DNA from: Corallococcus interemptor
GTDB taxonomy: Bacteria; Myxococcota; Myxococcia; Myxococcales; Myxococcaceae
Direction of reading: 5' to 3'
NCBI RefSeq assembly: GCF_003668875.1
Contig: NZ_RAWM01000054.1
Location: 1 to 50,692, forward strand
Length of the DNA stretch: 50,692 bases
The position numbers and the translations under genes were made by a program. The notes beneath the pieces were generated by a model. The model did not search any database, was not told the DNA's origin, and saw nothing but the letters and a program-made list of their open reading frames with translations. Within the stretch, counting starts at the first letter, position 1. Each line of letters opens with the position of its first letter. Below, one piece after another: positions 9,512 to 50,692 of the stretch.

Positions 9512-10909
9512 ATGGACGCCCGCATCGTCGAGTTCGCCGAGGTCCTCCGCCAGAACGGCGTGCGCGTCAGCACGTCCGAGGTGCAGGACGCGCTGCGCGC
9601 CACCGCGGAGGTGGGCCTCGAGGACCGGGGGCTGTTCCGCTCCGTGCTGCGCACCACGCTGGTGAAGCGCGAGCTGGACGTGGAGACGTTCCGCCGCGCG
9701 TTCGACTTCTTCTTCTCCGGCGCGGCCCGCACGTTCGAGGCCATCGACAAGTCGCTGGCGAAGCAGCTGGAGGAAGAGGGCTACCTGGAAGGCGACCTGC
9801 TGAAGATGGTCATCTACCAGATGAACCTCCTGGCGCCGGAGATGTCCCCGCTGGCGCAGGCCATCCTCGCGGGGGACCGCGCCCGGCTGGCGCAGCTCTT
9901 CCGTCAGGCGTCGCTCCAGCTGGACCTGGGGCAGCTGGAGAGCCCCCTCCAGACGGGGTTCTTCACCCGGCGGATGCTGGCGGGCGCGGGCATGGAGCGG
10001 GCCCGGTCCGACCTGAAGTCGCTGGAGGACGAACTCAAGGCCCGGGGGCTCCATGCCGAGGGTGTGGAGATCGTCTCGCGCCACGTGGCCGCGGCCATGC
10101 GCAAGATTGAGGAGGCCGCCCGCGCGGAGGTGAAGCGCCAGTCGGAGGCTCGCATCCGCCGCCGCACGGACACCGTCACGGAGAAGCCGCTGCACCTGCT
10201 CTCGCAGGCGGAGGTGGACCAGATGGAGGCCGCTGTCCGCACGCTGGCGGAGAAGCTCAAGAGCCGGATGATCCGCAAGCAGCGCTCACACCGGCGCGGG
10301 TCGCTCCATGCCCAGCGCACGCTGCGCCGGAACATGCCCTGGGACGGCATCCCCATGGTGCCCGTGTTCCGCACCCGCCGGCCGGAGCGCCCGGAGCTGG
10401 TGGTGCTCTGCGACGTGTCCGACTCCGTGCGCAACGCGTCCCGGATGATGCTGCTGTTCATGCACACGATGCAGTCGCTGTTCGTGCGCGTTCGCTCGTT
10501 CGTCTTCGTGTCCGACGTGGGCGAGGTGACGCAGTTCTTCAAGGACCTGGACGTGAGCGAGGCCATCGACGCGGCGACCGCCGGGCGCACCGTGTCCATG
10601 AGCTCCAACTCCAACTACGGCCGTGCGCTGGCGGACTTCACGCGCGACCACCTGGGCAGCATCACGCGCCGCACCACCGTGATGATCATTGGCGACGGCC
10701 GTAACAACTACAACGCGAGCAACGCCTGGGCCCTCAAGGACCTGAAGCGCAAGGCCAAGCGCGTGCTGTGGATCTGCCCCGAGGAGCGGGGCAACTGGGG
10801 CATCGGCGACAGCGAGATGCTCACCTACGAGAAGCACTGCACCCAGGCCGTGGTCGTCACCTCCGTGTCGGACCTGGCCCGCATCGCGGAACAGCTCGTC
10901 CCCGTCTGA
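9512..10909 (+). CDS. CoxE-like VWA-domain protein
   Basis: 465 residues. The N-terminal half is helical and charged (about 1-260, with a basic RIRRR/RKQRSHRRG region at 215-263). The C-terminal half is a von Willebrand A domain of CoxE type with an intact MIDAS, D301-x-S303-x-S305 in CDVSDSV, plus a downstream metal-site-like region around SSNSNYGRAL and IIGDGRNNY. Such proteins usually work with a MoxR-type AAA+ ATPase in metal insertion or complex remodelling. No MoxR gene is in this window. It starts 6 bases after the methyltransferase gene. Its specific client is unknown. Confidence 0.85.
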   Translation: MDARIVEFAEVLRQNGVRVSTSEVQDALRATAEVGLEDRGLFRSVLRTTLVKRELDVETFRRAFDFFFSGAARTFEAIDKSLAKQLEEEGYLEGDLLKMVIYQMNLLAPEMSPLAQAILAGDRARLAQLFRQASLQLDLGQLESPLQTGFFTRRMLAGAGMERARSDLKSLEDELKARGLHAEGVEIVSRHVAAAMRKIEEAARAEVKRQSEARIRRRTDTVTEKPLHLLSQAEVDQMEAAVRTLAEKLKSRMIRKQRSHRRGSLHAQRTLRRNMPWDGIPMVPVFRTRRPERPELVVLCDVSDSVRNASRMMLLFMHTMQSLFVRVRSFVFVSDVGEVTQFFKDLDVSEAIDAATAGRTVSMSSNSNYGRALADFTRDHLGSITRRTTVMIIGDGRNNYNASNAWALKDLKRKAKRVLWICPEERGNWGIGDSEMLTYEKHCTQAVVVTSVSDLARIAEQLVPV

Positions 10910-10936
10910 AACCCGCAGTCCCTTGAGGAGCCCCCC

Positions 10937-11455
10937 ATGGCCCCGTCCTCCTTCTTCGACGACTACCAGGACGTCCCCAACGTGGAGACCGGTCCGGACT
11001 TCGACGCCGCCGATGACCGCACGCTGCGCATGGCGTCCCGGCCGGTGGACACGGCGCTGCTCGACCAGCTGGTCCGCTACCAGGAGACCTTCCTGGCGCA
11101 CGTGGAGGCGGACGCCGGCCCGGAGGCCATGGCCCGCGCGGCCAAGGCGGCCCTGGAGGCGAGCGGCCTGGACGTGAAGGCGGCGGAGTGGGGGAGCGCG
11201 GTGCTCCGGGCCTTTGGCGGGCGGCGGTGGACGGTGCAGCGGCTGCGCTCGAAGCTGACGGAGCTGGAGTCCCGCTCCGGGCCGGAGGTGGACGAGGTGA
11301 AGAAGCGCGTCCAGGACGAGCTGGTGAAGCAGGAGCGGGAGACGGACGCCCTGGGCCGGCGGTACGGCGTGGAGACGGTGGCCCTGCTCCGGGGGCGCGA
11401 GGCGGAGCTCCTGGCCCTGCACACCCGGCTCCAGAAGGTGCTCAGCCGGGGATGA
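10937..11455 (+). CDS. hypothetical coiled-coil protein
   Basis: 172 residues, ATG 10937 with TTGAGGAG at 10922-10929, 27 bases after the VWA gene. I recognise no family. The N-terminal 30 residues are acidic and aromatic (FFDDYQDV). A helical middle follows, and about 100-170 is rich in Leu, Glu, Arg and Lys with heptad-like spacing (RLRSKLTELES, VKKRVQDELVKQERE), so a coiled coil is likely. There is no signal peptide or membrane segment. Its position suggests co-transcription with the CoxE-like gene and possibly a partner role; this is inference only. Confidence 0.75.
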   Translation: MAPSSFFDDYQDVPNVETGPDFDAADDRTLRMASRPVDTALLDQLVRYQETFLAHVEADAGPEAMARAAKAALEASGLDVKAAEWGSAVLRAFGGRRWTVQRLRSKLTELESRSGPEVDEVKKRVQDELVKQERETDALGRRYGVETVALLRGREAELLALHTRLQKVLSRG

Positions 11456-11473
11456 CCCGAGGCGCCCGCCCGG

Positions 11474-11502
11474 TTGCATTCCGCGTCCGGGCGTTCCATA
11501 AC
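11474..11502 (+). promoter_or_regulatory. putative miaB promoter
   Basis: TTGCAT (11474-11479), 17 bases, then CATAAC (11497-11502), ending 26 bases before the miaB ATG. The -10 contains ATAA and the spacing is ideal, but the -35 is weak. Confidence 0.35.
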
Positions 11503-11528
11503 GGCCCGTTTTCCTTCAAGGCCTACCC

Positions 11529-12914
11529 ATGAAGCGCTACTTCATCCACACCTTCGGCTGCCAGATGAACGTCAACGACTCGCTCCGCATGAGCGAGGCG
11601 TTGTCGAAGATGTCCTACGTCCCCACGCCCGAGGCGGACAACGCGGACCTCATCATCCTCAACACCTGCTCCATCCGCGAGAAGGCCGAGGACAAGATGC
11701 TCTCCGCGCTGGGGCGCTACCGCGCGGTGAAGGCCAGCCGCGGAGCGATCCTGGGCGTGGGCGGCTGCGTGGCCCAGCAGGAGAAGGACAAGCTGCTGAA
11801 GAAAGTGCCCTACCTGGACTTCGTCTTCGGCCCGGACAACATCGCGAAGCTGCCGGAAGTCATCGCCCGCGTGCAGGACGCCCGCGAGCGCGTGGTGGAG
11901 ACGGCCTTCGTGGACTCCGAGGAGTACGTCTTCCCGCGCGCCGACGCGGAGACGTCCCGCGGCAAGGTGTCCGAGTTCGTCACGGTGATGAAGGGCTGCG
12001 ACAACGTCTGCTCCTTCTGCATCGTCCCGCACACCCGTGGCCGCGAGGTGAGCCGCAACTTCCCGGAGGTGCTCAACGAGGTGGCGGACCTGGCCGGCGT
12101 GGGCGTGCGGGAAGTGACGCTCATCGGCCAGAACGTGAACTCGTACCAGGGCGGCATCAGCTTCGCGCAGCTGCTCCTGCGCACCGCGGAGGTGCCGGGC
12201 ATCGAGCGCGTGCGCTTCACGACGAGCCACCCGCATGACCTGTCGGACGAGCTGATCGAAGCCTTCCGCGTGCAGCCCAAGATTGCCCCGCACTTCCACC
12301 TGCCCGTGCAGTGCGGAAGCGACCGCATCCTGAAGATGATGCGCCGCGACTACACCGTCGAGCAGTACATGGAGCGGCTGGAGAAGCTGCGCGCCGCGCG
12401 GCCCGGCATCGCCATCACCACGGACATCATCGTGGGCTTCCCCGGTGAGACCGAGGAAGAGTTCGAGATGACGATGCAGCTCACCGAGCGGGTGAAGTAC
12501 GACAACCAGTTCTCCTTCGTGTACAGCCCGCGCCCCAAGACGGGCGCCGCGCTGCGCGAGAAGGACTGGGGCCCCATCCCGCACGAGGTGAAGGTGGCGC
12601 GGCTGGAGCGCCTGCAGAAGCTGCAGCGACGCATCAGCGGCGAGTACACCCAGGCGCAGGTGGGCCTGGACGTGGAGGTGCTGGTGGAGGGCCGCTCGCG
12701 CTACGACGCCACCAAGCGCTTTGGCCGCACGCCGGAGAACCGCACGGTGAACTTCGAGGGCGACGCGCCCGCGGGCTCCGTCGTGAAGGTGCACGTGGAG
12801 CGCGCCACGCCCAACCAGCTCGCGGGCAAGCAGGTGGCGATGCTCCAGGCCCCCACCGTGGCGCCGCCGGCGGTGGAGCTGCCCTTGCCGTTGCATGTCC
12901 CGGCGGAGGCCTGA
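11529..12914 (+). CDS. miaB: tRNA-2-methylthio-N6-dimethylallyladenosine synthase MiaB
   Basis: 461 residues, normal for MiaB. It is a radical-SAM methylthiotransferase that adds the 2-methylthio group to i6A37 of tRNAs reading UNN codons. The UPF0004 domain has Cys11 (FGCQMN), Cys47 (NTCSIR) and Cys80 (GGCVAQ), which bind the auxiliary cluster. The radical-SAM cluster cysteines are 157, 161 and 164 (CDNVCSFC). IGQNVNSY and HLPVQCGSD are diagnostic of the MiaB/RimO/MtaB superfamily. A TRAM domain occupies about 375-440. FGCQMNVNDS and the overall layout fit MiaB rather than RimO. The C-terminal Pro/Ala-rich tail (about 445-461) is an extra. Confidence 0.95.
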   Translation: MKRYFIHTFGCQMNVNDSLRMSEALSKMSYVPTPEADNADLIILNTCSIREKAEDKMLSALGRYRAVKASRGAILGVGGCVAQQEKDKLLKKVPYLDFVFGPDNIAKLPEVIARVQDARERVVETAFVDSEEYVFPRADAETSRGKVSEFVTVMKGCDNVCSFCIVPHTRGREVSRNFPEVLNEVADLAGVGVREVTLIGQNVNSYQGGISFAQLLLRTAEVPGIERVRFTTSHPHDLSDELIEAFRVQPKIAPHFHLPVQCGSDRILKMMRRDYTVEQYMERLEKLRAARPGIAITTDIIVGFPGETEEEFEMTMQLTERVKYDNQFSFVYSPRPKTGAALREKDWGPIPHEVKVARLERLQKLQRRISGEYTQAQVGLDVEVLVEGRSRYDATKRFGRTPENRTVNFEGDAPAGSVVKVHVERATPNQLAGKQVAMLQAPTVAPPAVELPLPLHVPAEA

Positions 12915-12951
12915 CGCCTTCCGCCGCTGTCCCGCCGTCGGAGGTGCCACC

Positions 12952-13467
12952 ATGCCGTTGAAGCCGTTTCGCGGGGTGTCCCCCCGCGTTCATCCGAGCT
13001 GCTTCATCGAGGACTCCGCCCAGGTGGTGGGCGACGTGGAGCTGGGCGAGGACTCGTCCATCTGGTTCAACTCCGTGCTGCGCGGGGATGTGAATTCCAT
13101 CCGCATCGGCAAGCGCACCAACATCCAGGATCTCACGATGATCCACGTCACCAGCCAGGGTGACTCCACGACGGTGGGGGATGACTGCACGGTGGGCCAC
13201 CGGGTCATCCTCCACGGCTGCGTCGTGGGCCACCGGGTGCTGGTGGGCATGGGCGCCATCCTCATGGACGGCGTGGAGGTGGGGGACGACTGCATCATCG
13301 GCGCGGGCACGCTGCTGACGCCCGGGACGAAGATTCCCCCGGGGTCGCTGGTGGTGGGCTCGCCCGGCAAGGTGAAGCGCCCCATCCACGAAGGCGAGCG
13401 CGAGTTCCTGGTGCAGTCCGCCCTCCACTACGTGCACACCGCCGCTGAACACCGCGCCAGCCGCTGA
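12952..13467 (+). CDS. gamma-carbonic-anhydrase-like hexapeptide-repeat protein
   Basis: 171 residues; ATG 12952 with GGAGG at 12940-12944. The chain is a left-handed beta-helix of hexapeptide repeats (for example VVGDVELGEDSSIW, VGDDCTVGHRVILHG, VEVGDDCIIGAG) with a C-terminal helix. Three histidines, His65 (MIHVT), His83 (VGHRV) and His88 (LHG), match the zinc ligands shared by adjacent subunits of the gamma-carbonic anhydrase trimer. The long acidic loop of archaeal Cam is absent, as in YrdA/PaaY-type members, many of which have weak or no anhydrase activity. It lies 37 bases after miaB and 33 before the next gene. Confidence 0.92.
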   Translation: MPLKPFRGVSPRVHPSCFIEDSAQVVGDVELGEDSSIWFNSVLRGDVNSIRIGKRTNIQDLTMIHVTSQGDSTTVGDDCTVGHRVILHGCVVGHRVLVGMGAILMDGVEVGDDCIIGAGTLLTPGTKIPPGSLVVGSPGKVKRPIHEGEREFLVQSALHYVHTAAEHRASR

Positions 13468-13500
13468 CGCGGCCGCGTTGTGCGTGTTAGGAACACCCCC

Positions 13501-13971
13501 ATGGCGCTTGCCCCCGAGACGACCCTGAAGGCCTGTCCGCTCTTCAAGGGCTTCACCGACACCGGCATCTCCATCTTCGCGGCGGCGGCCGTGTCGCGCG
13601 CCTTCCCCAAGGGGACGGCGCTCTTCACCGAGGGCAAGCCCGGGGACTCGCTGCTGATTGTCGGCGAGGGCACCGTGCGGCTGAGCGCCCGGAGTCCCTC
13701 GGGTGAGGACGTGCCCCTGGGTGAGGTCACCGCCGGCGAGCCCCTGGGGGAACTGGCGCTCGTGCAGAAGGGCGAGCGGCTGTGCTCGGCGACCGCGCAG
13801 ACGGACGTGATGGCGCTGGAGATCCGCTCGGCGGATTTCCAGAAGCTGCTCGCGCAGAAGCCGCAGGCCTGCATCAAGTTGTTGATGGGCATCGTCAGCC
13901 ACTTCGGCGCGAAGGCCCGCGACAACCGGGACATGCTGCGCACGCTGGTAGCCCGGGCTCCCGGGACCTGA
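13501..13971 (+). CDS. cyclic-nucleotide-binding (cNMP/Crp-type sensor) domain protein
   Basis: 156 residues consisting of one cNMP-binding beta-roll (about 12-125) and a C-terminal helix. LFTEGKPGDSLLIVGEGTVRLS and a phosphate-binding-cassette-like segment, GELALVQKGERLCSAT, are visible, the latter retaining the Gly-Glu and Arg positions. No helix-turn-helix follows, so it is a stand-alone sensor domain and not a Crp-type regulator. Ligand and partner are unknown. It ends the co-directional run before a 305-base gap. Confidence 0.88.
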   Translation: MALAPETTLKACPLFKGFTDTGISIFAAAAVSRAFPKGTALFTEGKPGDSLLIVGEGTVRLSARSPSGEDVPLGEVTAGEPLGELALVQKGERLCSATAQTDVMALEIRSADFQKLLAQKPQACIKLLMGIVSHFGAKARDNRDMLRTLVARAPGT

Positions 13972-14276
13972 GCGACTGTCGGCCAGGCCGCGTGGAGTTC
14001 CTGCCGGAAGGCCGGAAGCTCACCAAGGCACTGCCGCTCGTACCCGGGGTGGTTACTGTCCTCGCCGGGAGTCCCCCCGGCTCCTGGCTGTCGCACACCG
14101 TAGGTACGGGTAGACAGAAAGCCGAGAGCTTTCGTGGTGGGGCTCGGGCGCTTGAGGTGGGAAGCTGGGCGGCCGGAGTTTTCAACTGCCGCACCCGGTT
14201 GATGGCTGGGTGATGGACGGGCCAGCCCGGGTGGTCACCGAACGGCCCTTCGGGAAGTGATTGGACGGAACGACGC
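13972..14276. other. 305-base non-coding gap
   Basis: No frame here has convincing codon usage, and the overlapping short frames look like shadows. I see a short GC-rich inverted repeat around 14067-14081 (CCGGGAG/CCCCCCGG) and a TAGACA at 14111-14116 that could be a -10 element without a good -35. It probably holds the end of the upstream transcript and the promoter and leader of the DedA gene, but neither can be placed firmly. Confidence 0.4.
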
Positions 14277-15071
14277 GTGGAAGAACTGCTTACCAACCTG
14301 CTCGGTAACTCCCAGGGCCTCTTCGCCTACCTGACCGTGTTCGCCATCCTGGTGGCGTGCGGGCTGGGGGTGCCGCTTCCAGAGGACATCTCACTCATCC
14401 TCGGTGGGTTCCTGGCGCACAAGGGCGCGGCCGACCTGCCTGTGATGATGGCGGTGGGGTTCTTCGGCATCCTGGTGGGTGACAGCCTCATCTACCTGGC
14501 GGGTCGCCGGCTGGGCACGCGGCTGGGGCGCGACCCGGGGGCGAAGGGGGGCGGGTTCTTCTCGAAGATCGTCACGCCGGAGAAGCGGGCGAAGGTGGAG
14601 TCGCTCTTCGTCACGCACGGCCAGAAGATCGTGATGATTGCCCGCTTCATGCCGGGCGTGCGCGCGGTGACGTACTTCACCGCGGGCTCCGTCCACATGT
14701 CCTACTGGCGCTTCATCTTCTGGGACGGCCTGGCGGCGCTGCTGTCCGCGCCGGTGTTCGTGTGGCTCGGGTTCCACTTCGGTGGCGAGCTGGACATGGT
14801 CATCCGCAAGCTGAAGGACGGCCAGGTCGTGGTGATGGGGACGCTGGCGGTGCTGGCGGTGGGCTACTTCCTCTACCGCCGCCGCAAGAACGCGAAGCTC
14901 AAGGCGCAGGCCGCCGCCCAGGCGCAGGTGACGCCGGTGGCGCTGCCGCCCGTGCCGGAGACGCTGGAGAACAGCGTGTCTTCCACGCGCGCGCCCAGCT
15001 CCAGCGCCTTCTTCGACGTGCCCGCCGACAAGGCGCCCGCGTCCGAGCCGGACCTGAACGCTCACAAGTAG
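14277..15071 (+). CDS. DedA/SNARE-associated-family membrane protein
   Basis: 264 residues from GTG 14277. It is an inner-membrane protein of the DedA family, members of which act as lipid scramblases/flippases or proton-dependent transporters. Visible family motifs are GVPLPEDISLILGGFLA near residue 31 (acidic residue in the re-entrant loop), GDSLIYLAGRRLGTRLG near 71, and MIARFMPGVRAVTYF near 121 (conserved Arg in RFMPG). Four to five hydrophobic segments lie between about 15 and 200. A basic stretch (YRRRKNAKLK) and a 60-residue Ala/Pro/Ser-rich cytoplasmic tail follow; the tail is longer than in typical family members. It is convergent with the giant NRPS gene. Confidence 0.92.
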   Translation: MEELLTNLLGNSQGLFAYLTVFAILVACGLGVPLPEDISLILGGFLAHKGAADLPVMMAVGFFGILVGDSLIYLAGRRLGTRLGRDPGAKGGGFFSKIVTPEKRAKVESLFVTHGQKIVMIARFMPGVRAVTYFTAGSVHMSYWRFIFWDGLAALLSAPVFVWLGFHFGGELDMVIRKLKDGQVVVMGTLAVLAVGYFLYRRRKNAKLKAQAAAQAQVTPVALPPVPETLENSVSSTRAPSSSAFFDVPADKAPASEPDLNAHK

Positions 15072-15100
15072 CGGCTGCTCACCGGTGACGCGGTTCACGG

Positions 15101-15131
15101 ACCCCGCCCCCTCGACTTGAGGGAGCGGGGT
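15101..15131. terminator. shared hairpin between convergent DedA and NRPS genes
   Basis: A 13-bp inverted repeat with one mismatch (15101-15113 with 15119-15131, loop GACTT) lies 29 bases after the DedA stop and 7 bases after the NRPS stop. On the + strand it is followed by TTCTTCGTC. It can act as a terminator for both strands. Confidence 0.7.
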
Positions 15132-15137
15132 TCTTCG

Positions 15138-50692
<35,555 letters not shown>

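Noticed and set aside
13972-14276. A small gene in the gap before the DedA gene
   Set aside because: The overlapping short frames have atypical codon use and continue into neighbouring genes out of frame; nothing supports coding.

Overview
The window is very GC-rich, has strong third-position GC bias, and carries gene types typical of Myxococcota: an AgmX/PglI-type C-terminal domain protein, a PilZ protein of the kind common in myxobacteria, and an enormous hybrid NRPS/PKS gene. It most resembles a Myxococcus or Corallococcus-like chromosome. This assignment is an inference from gene content and composition, not from a database match.

Left part, 1-15,071, all on the + strand, is ordinary chromosome. 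It begins with the 3' end of an unrecognised gene. A tight trio follows: acyl-CoA dehydrogenase, secreted AgmX/PglI-type protein, second acyl-CoA dehydrogenase (239-3012). Ribosomal protein S1 is next, with its own probable promoter and a strong terminator. A thiolase and the two subunits of a 3-oxoacid CoA-transferase then form an operon (5137-7702). Further on come a PilZ protein, a RlmD/TrmA-type 23S rRNA methyltransferase, a CoxE-like VWA protein and a small coiled-coil protein. The run ends with MiaB, a gamma-carbonic-anhydrase-like protein, a cyclic-nucleotide-binding protein and a DedA membrane protein. The acyl-CoA dehydrogenases, thiolase and CoA-transferase fit acyl-CoA and acetoacetate metabolism.

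Right part, 15,138-50,692, is one minus-strand reading frame of at least 11,848 codons that is still open at the window edge. It converges on the DedA gene across a shared terminator hairpin. Read 5' to 3' on the minus strand, the domain order is: fatty acyl-AMP ligase (N-terminus outside the window)-ACP / C-A-PCP / C-A-PCP / C-A-PCP / KS-AT-ACP / C-[degenerate A interrupted by a luciferase-like monooxygenase, no carrier] / C-A-PCP-E / C-A-PCP / C-A-PCP / C-A-PCP / C-A-PCP-TE. It should activate a fatty acid, add three amino acids, extend once with malonate and leave an unreduced beta-keto group. It would then probably be oxidised by the flavin monooxygenase, receive five more residues (the first epimerised to D), and be released by the thioesterase. 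The product is therefore an oxidised, ketide-interrupted lipo-octapeptide. By-eye specificity codes identify only the first residue with confidence (glycine).

The most unusual element is the monooxygenase-bearing, carrier-less module with a dead adenylation domain between two consecutive condensation domains. The remaining biosynthetic genes, if any, must lie beyond 50,692, because everything to the left looks like housekeeping chromosome.
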